The notes beneath the pieces were generated by a model. The model had not been told where the DNA came from, did not search any database, and saw nothing but the letters and a program-made list of their open reading frames with translations. From the NCBI RefSeq assembly GCF_039693965.1, contig NZ_CP155576.1, positions 1,426,001-1,490,000 on the forward strand: 64,000 bases of DNA. Reading direction: 5' to 3'. The DNA is from Moraxella sp. K1664 (GTDB lineage: Bacteria; Pseudomonadota; Gammaproteobacteria; Pseudomonadales; Moraxellaceae). Shown piece by piece: positions 27,017 to 35,048 of the stretch. The translations under genes were made by a program, and so were the position numbers. The stretch's first letter is position 1. Every line of letters begins with the position of its first letter.

Positions 27017-28099
27017 ATGAAAATCCGCACCGCTTTATTATTAACCACATTGTTAGGAGTAAATGCCATGGCAAATCCTGTCCCCACATCTGTCAGCGAA
27101 ATTACCATACCCGCCCAAACCATAAAACTAACCCAAGATTGGGATAAAGTTTTTCCAAAATCGGACAAGGTGGAACATCGCAAAGTCGCCTTTAAAAACC
27201 GCTATGGAATTACCCTTGTGGGCGATTTATACATTCCTAAAAACGCCAAAGACAAACTGCCTGCCATTACCGTATCAGGACCTTTTGGGGCGGTCAAAGA
27301 ACAGGTTTCAGGATTGTACGCCCAAACGCTTGCCGAGCGTGGTTTTGTTACGCTTGCCTTTGACGGTTCGTACACAGGCGAAAGCTCAGGACTACCCAGA
27401 AATGTGCCAAGCCCTGAGATTAACACCGAAGATTTTTCGGCAAGTGTGGCTTTTTTGGCAAATTTAGACATCGTAGATAGCAACAAAATTGGCGTGCTTG
27501 GCGTGTGTGGTTGGGGCGGATTTGCCTTAAATTCAGCGATTAGCGACACTCGCATTAAGGCGGTTGCCACCAGCACCATGTACGACATGACCCGTGTCAT
27601 GGCAAACGGCTATAACGACAGCGTGGACAAAACCGCCCGCCATACGATGAGACAGGAGCTAAGCCACACTCGTACCCAGTCATCACAACAGGGCTATGCC
27701 GATTTGTTGCCAGCGAATAATCTAAGAGCCGAAGATTTTAAAGCAGATACGCCATTGTTTATCAAAGAGTATTCTGACTTTTATACCACCAAACGGGGCT
27801 TTCACCCACGAGCGGTCAATTCTAATCCCAACGGCTCATGGGCAAGTACAGGCAGTATCGCTTTTATCAATATGCCGATTTTGCAGTACGCCCAAGAAAT
27901 GCAAACCCCAGCCCTTATCGTGCATGGCGAAAATGCCCACAGTCGCTATTTTAGCGAAGACGCTTTTAAAGCATTAGGCAGCACCAACAAAGAGCTGTAT
28001 ATCGTACCAAACGCCACGCATGTGGATTTGTATGACAATCAGGCAGGTAAAATTCCCTTTGATAAATTTGAGCAGTTTTTTAAAGCCAATTTAAAATAA
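27017..28099 (+). CDS. Exported alpha/beta hydrolase (YcjY/dienelactone-hydrolase-like)
   Basis: A 360-aa protein with a signal peptide (M-K-I-R-T-A-L-L-L-T-T…N-A-M-A). The hydrolase core has 'GFVTLAFDGSYTGESSG' (oxyanion region), the nucleophile elbow 'GVLGVCGWGGFALN', where Cys stands in the nucleophile place of G-x-C-x-G, and late 'LIVHGENAHSRYFSEDA' plus 'VPNATHVDLYD' with the catalytic His. This resembles the YcjY group of uncharacterised hydrolases. The substrate is unknown. The Neisseria-type uptake 12-mer in its terminator hints at acquisition from Neisseriaceae. Confidence 0.82.
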   Translation: MKIRTALLLTTLLGVNAMANPVPTSVSEITIPAQTIKLTQDWDKVFPKSDKVEHRKVAFKNRYGITLVGDLYIPKNAKDKLPAITVSGPFGAVKEQVSGLYAQTLAERGFVTLAFDGSYTGESSGLPRNVPSPEINTEDFSASVAFLANLDIVDSNKIGVLGVCGWGGFALNSAISDTRIKAVATSTMYDMTRVMANGYNDSVDKTARHTMRQELSHTRTQSSQQGYADLLPANNLRAEDFKADTPLFIKEYSDFYTTKRGFHPRAVNSNPNGSWASTGSIAFINMPILQYAQEMQTPALIVHGENAHSRYFSEDAFKALGSTNKELYIVPNATHVDLYDNQAGKIPFDKFEQFFKANLK

Positions 28100-28104
28100 A
28101 CAAA

Positions 28105-28116
28105 ATGCCGTCTGAA
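28105..28116 (+). other. Exact Neisseria DNA uptake 12-mer (AT-DUS)
   Basis: ATGCCGTCTGAA, the 12-mer uptake sequence of Neisseria, begins 5 bp after the hydrolase gene. It forms the left arm of a hairpin (TGCCGTC … GACGGCA, to 28138), the terminator placement common in Neisseria. Confidence 0.65.
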
Positions 28117-28147
28117 TGCTGATGAGTTTTGGACGGCAGGTATTTTT
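28106..28147 (+). terminator. Hairpin terminator built on the uptake sequence
   Basis: TGCCGTC and GACGGCA are perfect 7-bp arms, followed by GGTATTTTT. The T run is short, so this may be a weak terminator. Confidence 0.5.
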
Positions 28148-28153
28148 GGAGAG

Positions 28154-28615
28154 ATGATGAAACGATTATGGTTTTTGGCAAGTTTATGCTTAATGGCGTG
28201 TCATGCCCAAGCCCCAAACAGTCCGTCCACACAGGAGCAATCAATGAATGAACCTACCACCCCAAAGGCACAAACCGTCAAACTGACCATAAACAATCAA
28301 GCATTTGATGTGGCGTTAGAAGACAACCCAACCGCCCAAGCCTTTACTGAGTTATTTCCACTTCAATTATCCATGCAAGACCATTTGGGCAATGAAAAAT
28401 TTGCCACCTTGCCAAAGGCATTGCCAAATAATGACAAGCTTGTGGGGCAAATTCATGTTGGCGATGTCATGCTGTATCAAGGCGATACGTTGGTGATTTT
28501 TTATGAAAGTTTTTATAGTGATTATCGCTATACTCGCATTGGCAAAGTTATCCAAACGGACGGATTAAATCAAGCATTGGGGCGTGATAGAGTTGATGTT
28601 CAAATCAACCACTAG
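28154..28615 (+). CDS. Cyclophilin-like fold lipoprotein
   Basis: A 153-aa protein with a lipoprotein signal ('LASLCLMAC', lipobox Cys near residue 16), a Pro/Gln-rich linker and one cyclophilin-like domain: 'VKLTINNQAFDVALEDNPTA', 'LFPLQLSMQDHLGNEKFATL', 'GDVMLYQGDTLVIFYESFYS', 'YTRIGKV'. Members occur next to dehydrogenases and hydrolases of carbonyl detoxification; no activity is known. The next gene is a truncated paralogue. The start ATG 28154 or 28157 follows a GGAGAG ribosome site. Confidence 0.8.
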   Translation: MMKRLWFLASLCLMACHAQAPNSPSTQEQSMNEPTTPKAQTVKLTINNQAFDVALEDNPTAQAFTELFPLQLSMQDHLGNEKFATLPKALPNNDKLVGQIHVGDVMLYQGDTLVIFYESFYSDYRYTRIGKVIQTDGLNQALGRDRVDVQINH

Positions 28616-28619
28616 CCAA

Positions 28620-28853
28620 TCACTCCACCCAAAACACCCCAAAAGCCACTCTGCCCAAGCAGGCGACTTGACCTACTACGCCCCTTGGGGCAATTTAGCC
28701 ATATTTACGGGCAATTTTGGCAGTGCATCAGGGTTGGTTTATTTTGGGAGAATTGATAAGGGTTTGGATGAATTTACCGCATTGCCTGATAACGCCATAG
28801 TAACCATTAAGGTTTGTGATGAGATGAATAGCGGGATAAATCATTTTTACTGA
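28620..28853 (+). pseudogene. Truncated cyclophilin-like protein (C-terminal half only)
   Basis: The sequence from 'AGDLTYYAPWGNLAIF' through 'GLVYFGRI' to 'ALPDNAIVTIKVC' is the second half of a cyclophilin-like domain (compare G-D-V-M-L-Y-Q-G-D-T-L-V-I-F in the upstream paralogue). The first half (strands with the D-N-P-T-A motif) is missing and no proper start precedes it. It probably arose by recombination between two tandem copies. Confidence 0.65.
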
Positions 28854-28906
28854 TACCTGTATATAACAATTATCAATTTTTATAATAATATCAATCTTTG
28901 TATAAT
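28854..28906 (+). promoter_or_regulatory. Regulon promoter D: conserved block plus -10, luciferase-like gene
   Basis: ATACCTGTATATAACAAT then TATCAATT starting at 28871, with TATAAT (28901-28906) exactly 30 bp on. Confidence 0.65.
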
Positions 28907-28936
28907 AGGCTTTTTATTTGCTTATGATGAATGATT

Positions 28937-29923
28937 ATGAAATTATCCGCACTTAGCCTTGTGCCAGTCCGTCAAGGACAAACGCATAAACAAGCCATTG
29001 AGACCATGCTCCGTGAAGCTCGCCTTGCCGATGAGCTTGGGTTTGAGCGGTATTGGATTGCCGAACATCACAACATCAAAGCCTATGCCAGCACCGCCAC
29101 GCAGATTTTGGTGGGGCAGATTTTGCACCATACCGACCGCATTAAGGCAGGGGCAGGCGGGGTAATGCTACCCAATCACGCCCCGCTACTTGTGGCAGAG
29201 CAATACGGCACGCTGGCAACCTTGTATCCTAACCGTGTGGAGATTGGGGTGGGGCGAGCAAGGGGAGCTGACCCCATGACCGCCCGAGCTTTACGCAGGC
29301 AGGCGACCAACCATGAGCAAGACGTTGCCGATTTGCAAGGCTATTTTGGGGCGGAACAGCCCCATGGGGTCAATGCCATACCTGCGATGAATACCCAAGT
29401 TCCACTTTATGTGTTGGGGTCAAGCACGACAAGTGCCTATTTTGCCGCCGAGCGTGGCTTGCCTTATGTGTTTGCGTCCCATTTTATGCCCATGGAGCAA
29501 CAGCAGGCGATTGCCATTTATCGCCAAAATTTCAAGCCGTCTAAGCATTGCTCCAAGCCTTATGTGATTATCTGCTGGAACATTGCCGTTGCCGAGACGG
29601 ACGAAGAAGCCCATTATAACAACAGCACGCTGATTCAACTGTTTTTAAATGAACAACGTGGCATTAACATTCCCATTCAGCCCCCTGTGGCACAGATTGA
29701 CTATTATTCGGCAAGCGAAGAGCGTTCTATTGCCATGCAAACGGCAGGGATTTTTATTGGTAGCAAACAGACCGTTGCCAAACAATACACCAAGTTTCGC
29801 CAAGAATTTGCAGGCGTGGACGAAATCATGTGTACGGGCTATATTTGGGACGAAGACAAAATGCACCAGTCGTATCGTTTATTTAAAGAGATTGTTGATG
29901 AGTATGAATTGATAAATGGGTAA
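28937..29923 (+). CDS. Luciferase-like monooxygenase family oxidoreductase (YhbW/MsnO8-like)
   Basis: A 328-aa TIM-barrel flavin enzyme: 'LADELGFERYWIAEHHNIKA', 'GAGGVMLPNHAPLLVAEQYG', 'LYPNRVEIGVGRARGADPMT', and 'PLYVLGSSTTSAYFAAERGL'. These match YhbW-like members of the bacterial luciferase superfamily. They use reduced FMN; the substrate here is unknown. ATG codons at 28931 and 28937 are both possible; the second starts the conserved part. Promoter block D places it in the LysR regulon, in keeping with reports of such enzymes near carbonyl-stress genes. Confidence 0.9.
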   Translation: MKLSALSLVPVRQGQTHKQAIETMLREARLADELGFERYWIAEHHNIKAYASTATQILVGQILHHTDRIKAGAGGVMLPNHAPLLVAEQYGTLATLYPNRVEIGVGRARGADPMTARALRRQATNHEQDVADLQGYFGAEQPHGVNAIPAMNTQVPLYVLGSSTTSAYFAAERGLPYVFASHFMPMEQQQAIAIYRQNFKPSKHCSKPYVIICWNIAVAETDEEAHYNNSTLIQLFLNEQRGINIPIQPPVAQIDYYSASEERSIAMQTAGIFIGSKQTVAKQYTKFRQEFAGVDEIMCTGYIWDEDKMHQSYRLFKEIVDEYELING

Positions 29924-29970
29924 TGCGGTATGGGTAAATGCAAGACAGGCAACATTATCAATCTGCCCTA

Positions 29971-30023
29971 TATCCACATATCACAATTATCAATTTTCCA
30001 AAATAACCCAAACCCTTTATAAT
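29971..30023 (+). promoter_or_regulatory. Regulon promoter E: conserved block plus -10, YahK-like gene
   Basis: ATATCCACA, TATCACAATTATCAATT, and TATAAT (30018-30023) exactly 30 bp after the start of TATCAATT (29988). Confidence 0.75.
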
Positions 30024-30053
30024 ACCCATATTTTCAATCATCTAGGAAACATC

Positions 30054-31112
30054 ATGACCTATCCCACCCAATCCTACGCCGCATTTAGCCCAACCACACC
30101 ACTTGCCTCACACAGTTTTGAACGCCGTGAACTGCGTGCAGACGATGTGCTGATTGACATTATGTACTGTGGCGTGTGCCATAGCGATTTGCACACCGCC
30201 CGTAACGACTGGGGCTTTACCCACACTTATCCGATTGTGGTCGGACACGAAATCATCGGACGCATTGCCAAAGTCGGCGACAACGCCCATAAATTTAAAG
30301 TTGGTGATTTGGTGGGTGTGGGCTGTATGGTGGATTCTTGCCGTACCTGCTCGCCCTGTTCGCACGGTTTGGAGCAGTACTGCGAACACGGCAACACAGG
30401 CACTTACGGCAGTCTTGACCGCCATGACGGCACGCTGACCCAAGGCGGTTACAGCACGTCTATCGTGGTGAGCGAAGATTTTGTGTTAAAAGTATCCGAA
30501 AATCTGGACACCCAAGCGGTCGCCCCGCTACTGTGTGCAGGCATTACCACCTACTCGCCCCTGCGTTATTGGAAAGTTGGCAAAGGCACCAAAGTGGGCG
30601 TGGTCGGACTGGGTGGACTTGGGCATATGGCGGTCAAACTTGCCCATGCTATGGGGGCGGACGTTACGCTCTTTACCCGCTCGCTTGGCAAATCCGATGA
30701 CGCTTACCACTTGGGGGCGAGCCGTGTGGTGCTATCCACCGATGAAAATCAGATGAAGGAAGTCGCCAGCACCTTTGATGTCATCATTGACACCGTGCCA
30801 TACACCCACGATTTAAAGCCTTATGTACCGACACTTGCCTTGGACGGTACGCTGGTGCTGGTCGGTTTGGTGGGCGAGCTGGAACAAACCATTAATACCG
30901 TGCCGATGATTATGGGTCGCCGTAGCATTTCTGCGTCTGTGATTGGCGGAATTGCCGAGACCCAAGAAATGCTGGATTTTTGTGCCGAGCATAATATCGT
31001 GCCAGATGTGGAAATGATAAATATGCAGGACATTAACACCGCCTATGAGCGTATGCAAAAAAGCGATGTGAAATATCGCTTTGTGATTGATATGGGGAGT
31101 TTGAGGGGGTAA
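30054..31112 (+). CDS. yahK: NADP-dependent zinc alcohol/aldehyde dehydrogenase (YahK/Ahr-like)
   Basis: A 352-aa medium-chain dehydrogenase: 'YCGVCHSDLHTARNDWG' (catalytic Cys/His), 'VVGHEIIGRIAKVG', 'GCMVDSCRTCSPCSHGLEQY' (structural zinc cysteines), 'PLLCAGITTYSPLRYW', 'VGVVGLGGLGHMAVKLAHAM', and the C-terminal 'AYERMQKSDVKYRFVID'. This is the YahK/Ahr group, which reduces a wide range of aldehydes with NADPH. The frame runs upstream to 29916, but AGGA at 30043 and ATG 30054 agree with the promoter. Promoter block E links it to the carbonyl-stress regulon. Confidence 0.92.
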   Translation: MTYPTQSYAAFSPTTPLASHSFERRELRADDVLIDIMYCGVCHSDLHTARNDWGFTHTYPIVVGHEIIGRIAKVGDNAHKFKVGDLVGVGCMVDSCRTCSPCSHGLEQYCEHGNTGTYGSLDRHDGTLTQGGYSTSIVVSEDFVLKVSENLDTQAVAPLLCAGITTYSPLRYWKVGKGTKVGVVGLGGLGHMAVKLAHAMGADVTLFTRSLGKSDDAYHLGASRVVLSTDENQMKEVASTFDVIIDTVPYTHDLKPYVPTLALDGTLVLVGLVGELEQTINTVPMIMGRRSISASVIGGIAETQEMLDFCAEHNIVPDVEMINMQDINTAYERMQKSDVKYRFVIDMGSLRG

Positions 31113-31132
31113 GGCTCTTTGGGAAATAAGGG

Positions 31133-31167
31133 AACACCGCTCAGCGAATCGTTGGGCGGTGTTTTTT
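31133..31167 (+). terminator. Rho-independent terminator after the YahK-like gene
   Basis: AACACCGC and GCGGTGTT arms enclose a partly paired loop and are followed by seven T. It may also serve the convergent isochorismatase gene. Confidence 0.75.
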
Positions 31168-31181
31168 TATGATTTAAAAAT

Positions 31182-31682
31182 TTAAACCACTTCAATCCAA
31201 TCACGGTCGGCTAATGCCCCCAGTGCGATTTGGTGGATAAGCTCACTCGGTGCGGTGCAAAGGCTTGATAAGACACGGATTTTATAGCCCTTGGCAAGGG
31301 GCGATAAGGCGGTGTGGGTTACGCAGTTTTGGGTCATGATACCGCATACGTCCACCTGCTCAATGCCGTGTTCTTTTAGAATATCAAGCAAACCCGTGTT
31401 TAAAAAACTGTCGGCGTGGGCTTTTTGTACAAGCGGTTTGTCCGCCAAAATGTCTGCTACCGATGAATGCAGTTCTGCTCCGTGCGAGCCTTTGGCAAAT
31501 AGCGGATAATCTTCCGCCATGATGTGCTGAACGCCAATGACAAGCGTGCCGTTATCGGATACGCTTTGGGCGTGTTTGGCGATGTCGCTTGCGATAGCGT
31601 CTACGTTGAACTGGTCAAATTTACCATTTGCCGAGCCAAAATATTCGTTTTGTACGTCAATGACTAATAGGGCGGTTTTCAT
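31182..31682 (-). CDS. Isochorismatase-family cysteine hydrolase
   Basis: A 166-aa protein with the family's three catalytic positions: D9 in 'ALLVIDVQNEYF', K in 'LVQKAHADSF', and C in 'GIMTQNCVTHTAL' (the -T-x-x-C-V- motif with a preceding cis-peptide). Such enzymes hydrolyse isochorismate, nicotinamide or other amides. It is a single-domain form without a carrier domain, so a siderophore role is not implied. Convergent with the YahK-like gene. Confidence 0.88.
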   Translation of the reverse strand: MKTALLVIDVQNEYFGSANGKFDQFNVDAIASDIAKHAQSVSDNGTLVIGVQHIMAEDYPLFAKGSHGAELHSSVADILADKPLVQKAHADSFLNTGLLDILKEHGIEQVDVCGIMTQNCVTHTALSPLAKGYKIRVLSSLCTAPSELIHQIALGALADRDWIEVV

Positions 31683-31862
31683 AAAATAGCCTTAAAATTA
31701 AATGGATTTGGTGATATTTTAGGATAAGTAATATGATTTGACTATGGGCAATATTGCCATTTATCGCAAGGATTTTGCCGTTTTTATGTTTTGAAATTGT
31801 TCCAATTTTAATGAGCAAATGTTATAATGCGGTTCTATTTTATCAATTCATGGGAGTTTAAT

Positions 31863-32552
31863 ATGGAAAATTTTGTATGTTATGATATTCAAGATGTGGT
31901 TAATGATTTCTGGGAGAAAAATAAGGATGAAAAACACCGTTATAGAAGTTTTGATTTTTGTTATTCGCATTTTTATTTTTCAAAAATCAATAATAAGATT
32001 GATATTGAGAAAAGTTGTTATGTATTATGGTCTTACCTAGCAAGTTGGGGGATGCTTCGTGGGTCAAGTTTTTTATTGCAAAAAAATCCATTTTATTTAA
32101 AAGATTTGGTTGAATATATTTACAGCCAAGATATATCGGTTTGGGAAATTGATGTTGATGGTTATAATGATAATATTGAAAGAATATTAAACCTTTATGA
32201 AAACGTTAAAGAGCGTGTTATTCTAAATGCAGAAAGAGAGTTAGTGTTGGTTACAAAGATATTGCTCGGTGTATTTGCTATTATACCTGCGTATGATACT
32301 TATTTTTGTGAAACTTTTAGACAATTTTCCGATTGTAAATTTAGAAAATTTAATAAGGCATCGCTAGAAGCTATCCATGAGTTTTATTTAGCAAATAAGG
32401 ATGTTATTGATGAATTGCAAACACAAGAACAAGCAAAAGTCTGTAATTTTAACGGAGATGAAACTTCTTTAAAATACACCAAAGCCAAAATCATTGATAT
32501 GTATGGTTTTGAAAAAAGTTTTTCGGTAGATAAATTAAAAATAAGTAAATAA
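31863..32552 (+). CDS. Hypothetical protein, AT-rich
   Basis: I do not recognise this 229-aa protein. It is soluble, rich in aromatic and acidic residues, with 'YVLWSYLASWGMLRGSSFLL' as the most distinctive motif and a Lys-rich end. Base composition is clearly more AT-rich than the neighbours, suggesting recent arrival. A GGGAG ribosome site and ATG at 31863 fix the start (the frame is open from 31827). The stop codon overlaps the ATG of the next gene by one base, so the two are translated together even though the second gene looks native. Confidence 0.7.
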   Translation: MENFVCYDIQDVVNDFWEKNKDEKHRYRSFDFCYSHFYFSKINNKIDIEKSCYVLWSYLASWGMLRGSSFLLQKNPFYLKDLVEYIYSQDISVWEIDVDGYNDNIERILNLYENVKERVILNAERELVLVTKILLGVFAIIPAYDTYFCETFRQFSDCKFRKFNKASLEAIHEFYLANKDVIDELQTQEQAKVCNFNGDETSLKYTKAKIIDMYGFEKSFSVDKLKISK

Positions 32553-33499
32553 TGCACACCCCACCCAAACTCACCCTATACGCCCAAAACGGCTGTAACG
32601 ATTTTGTCTTTAATTTGCCATTTTCGCTGTTTCAAGCTCAAGTGGACGGCAAGGCGTTGTTTGAATTTAGCGTATGTAGCGATAGCGGTCGTGCGATTAT
32701 GACCGAATTTGGGGTAAAGATTGCCGTGCAGGGCAATTTATCGCTTATGGATAGTGCCGACATCATCGTGATTGCAGGGTGGGTGGGCGATATGCCAAGC
32801 AGGGTATTTGTGGAAAAACTGCAATCGGCTCACCAAAACGGCAAAAAAATCATCGGCTTATGCTATGGCACGTTTGGGCTAGGCTATGCGGGCATATTAT
32901 CAGGTCGTACGGTGGTTACGCATTGGGCAGGCGAGTGGGCATTTCGTGAGCAGTTTGCCGACATTGCCCTAGATGGCAATCGCCTGTATGTGGATGACGG
33001 CAACATTTTGACGTCGGCAGGGGCATCAGCTGGGCTGGACTGCTGTTTGTATTTTATCCGTACGCTGTATGGCGTGAGTGTGGCGAACCATTTGGCACGG
33101 GTCTATGTGTCCGCTCCACACCGTGAAGGCGGTCAGGCTCAGTTTGTGCAAATGCCTGTAACGAGCCACACCAAAGATGATAAGATTAACGAGCTCCTTG
33201 ATTTTTTGAGTAAAAATCTGGCTGATACGCACCGATTGGACGAGTTGGCGGATAGGGTGCATTTGTCCAAACGAAGTTTTAACCGTCATTTTAAAAACGC
33301 CACTAACATGACCTTATCGGAGTGGCTCACCGCCAAACGCCTAGCTTATGCCCAAGAATGCCTAGAAACAAGCAATGATAATATGGAGCGTATCGCCCAA
33401 AAGGCAGGTTTTGGTACGGCGAGTAATTTGCGTATGCAGTTTAAGGATAAATTTGGCGTGTCCCCGCAAGCGTGGCGGAGAAGTTTTGGGGGTGGGTAG
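32552..33499 (+). CDS. GlxA/FtrA-type regulator: DJ-1/PfpI domain plus AraC DNA-binding domain
   Basis: A 315-aa protein. Residues about 1-185 form a DJ-1/PfpI-like domain with 'KIIGLCYGTFGLGYAGILSG' (Cys at the nucleophile elbow) and 'VVTHWAGEW'. Residues about 215-310 carry the AraC twin helix-turn-helix: 'RLDELADRVHLSKRSFNRHF' and 'ERIAQKAGFGTASNLRMQFK', ending in 'GVSPQAWRR'. GlxA-type regulators control catabolic or stress genes; the target is unknown. The single-base overlap with the preceding AT-rich gene is notable. Confidence 0.9.
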   Translation: MHTPPKLTLYAQNGCNDFVFNLPFSLFQAQVDGKALFEFSVCSDSGRAIMTEFGVKIAVQGNLSLMDSADIIVIAGWVGDMPSRVFVEKLQSAHQNGKKIIGLCYGTFGLGYAGILSGRTVVTHWAGEWAFREQFADIALDGNRLYVDDGNILTSAGASAGLDCCLYFIRTLYGVSVANHLARVYVSAPHREGGQAQFVQMPVTSHTKDDKINELLDFLSKNLADTHRLDELADRVHLSKRSFNRHFKNATNMTLSEWLTAKRLAYAQECLETSNDNMERIAQKAGFGTASNLRMQFKDKFGVSPQAWRRSFGGG

Positions 33500-33505
33500 T
33501 ATGCA

Positions 33506-34417
33506 TTAACCCACCCCAAGCACCCCAAGCGTATCCTTTTGCACTTTTAAAATATCGGCGTGTATCGCCAATCCCTTATGTGCCAATGCTTTTGGGATAA
33601 TGGCATGGTGCGGATTAACCGTGATATAAAAAGCATTGGGGAGTTGATGAGTGAGTTGCCAAAACGGTTCTTGGATAAACATCGGGGTCATTCGCCCAAC
33701 GCCAAGTTCCAAAAATACGATGTTTTGACCGCCAAACTCGTCCAAAAATTCACGGATTTTGCGGTATTCGTCTTGGTATTTTTTGCCTTCCAAAAACACG
33801 GGCGAACGCACCCACGGCTCCATTTCTCGTCCACATTTTGGGCATTTGGGGATATGCTCGTCTGCCAAGCACAGGTCATTATCGATGAGTTTGTCCAACT
33901 TGGGATAAATCTCGCTGGCATCATAAATCTCATCATGACACCGCCGACTGCACTGAATATACCGCCAGTCGCCCTGAATGGCACTGACCTTATCGGTGTC
34001 AAACACTTTTTCAAATTGAAAATCCTGATTGGTTGTCATCACATGAAAAGTCTTATTTTTCATGAGTTTGGCAATGTCGGTATACGTCTCACCCACATCA
34101 GCGTCCAAAATCATGCTAATCCAATGGGCAAAAAATCCCCACCGCTCACGGCTGTTTTGATAGCGATGATACAAGCCGTCAAAACCGCTCTGATAGCCGT
34201 ATTTGTCCCGAAACGCACTCATCTGACGCACAAAATGCTCATCAGGCTCATAATAATGGCGAAAACCGCTCGCCGCCGACATTCCACTTGCTCCACCCAC
34301 CAAAATGGCGTCCGCTTGTGTCAATTTATCGGCAAACAGGCGAATTTTGTCGTCATACGCCAAATCCACCCCAGCAGGTGCAATTTCTGAACCAAAACTA
34401 AACCCATATCTAGACAT
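33506..34417 (-). CDS. SirTM-like sirtuin (probable protein ADP-ribosyltransferase), third gene of the operon
   Basis: A 303-aa Sir2-fold protein. The NAD loop is 'VGGASGMSAASGFRHYY' (41-56), the pocket motif 'TTNQDFQFEK' (N130, D132), and where classical sirtuins have the catalytic His this protein has 'IQGDWRYIQC' (Q148), the hallmark of class M sirtuins (SirTM), which transfer ADP-ribose instead of deacetylating. Zinc cysteines: C156/C160 and 'CPKC'. Known SirTM operons carry a macrodomain protein and a lipoylated GcvH-like target; neither is here. Its start overlaps the HD gene by 8 bp, so the two are translated together. Target protein unknown. Confidence 0.82.
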   Translation of the reverse strand: MSRYGFSFGSEIAPAGVDLAYDDKIRLFADKLTQADAILVGGASGMSAASGFRHYYEPDEHFVRQMSAFRDKYGYQSGFDGLYHRYQNSRERWGFFAHWISMILDADVGETYTDIAKLMKNKTFHVMTTNQDFQFEKVFDTDKVSAIQGDWRYIQCSRRCHDEIYDASEIYPKLDKLIDNDLCLADEHIPKCPKCGREMEPWVRSPVFLEGKKYQDEYRKIREFLDEFGGQNIVFLELGVGRMTPMFIQEPFWQLTHQLPNAFYITVNPHHAIIPKALAHKGLAIHADILKVQKDTLGVLGVG

Positions 34418-35048
34418 TTAATAGCCCCTTTAACTCGCTTACAGAATTTGGCACATCATCTTCGGTTGCAAGCACGAGCTGTTTACCAAATTCTGCCAAT
34501 TGTTTACTTTCATTAATTCTTAAAAACTTCTTATCCAAAGCGTCCAAACCCAGCCGATAACGGTCTAGTGCGTCTGCGTCTTTAAATAAGCGATATAAAA
34601 ATAGGGCGTTTTTATTATTATCAGACTGTTTGGGAATTTCATTCATGCCAATATCATCAGGCAGGTCATGATAATAACTTGCCCAATAACTTTCTATATA
34701 AAAAGGCAATTCATATTTTTGACAATAATCTTTATAATCATCTGCCCCACGTTTGCCATGACCGATATCATAACCGTCATCAAATCGTTCGCTGTCGTGA
34801 AATACGGCGGTATGACAAAGTATGGTTTTGCTTTTATCATCAAGCCCTAATTTATCTGCTAATATCAAGGCATATAACAGTACTCGCCCACAATGATTGA
34901 TACCGTGTAAATGACTGTCAAAATGAAATGCTATTTTTTGGCATAACAATTCATACCAATGGTCAAAATCATTTTGCAGGTGCTGATAAATTGTTTGATT
35001 AAAAATATTGGCGTGTAAATATTGCTGTAATGTCATCTTGTTGCCCAA
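34410..35048 (-). CDS. HD-domain phosphohydrolase, middle gene of the sirtuin operon
   Basis: A 212-aa HD-superfamily protein: 'HLHGINHCGRVLLYALILAD' (first His), 'LCHTAVFHDSERFDDGYDIG' (H-D pair), 'HGKRGADDY' (further His), and 'RLFKDADALDRYRLG' (last Asp). All metal ligands are present. HD enzymes hydrolyse phosphomonoesters, cyclic nucleotides or nucleotides. It overlaps both sirtuin genes (16 bp and 8 bp), so it acts in the same process. A role in removing ADP-ribose or in processing an NAD-derived product is possible but unproven. The start may be ATG 35048 or 35036 (MTLQQYL). Confidence 0.82.
   Translation of the reverse strand: MGNKMTLQQYLHANIFNQTIYQHLQNDFDHWYELLCQKIAFHFDSHLHGINHCGRVLLYALILADKLGLDDKSKTILCHTAVFHDSERFDDGYDIGHGKRGADDYKDYCQKYELPFYIESYWASYYHDLPDDIGMNEIPKQSDNNKNALFLYRLFKDADALDRYRLGLDALDKKFLRINESKQLAEFGKQLVLATEDDVPNSVSELKGLLNV

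Noticed and set aside
33560-34390. 276-aa plus-strand frame opposite the sirtuin gene
   Set aside because: Shadow of the sirtuin gene, which has clear motifs; no motif on the plus strand.
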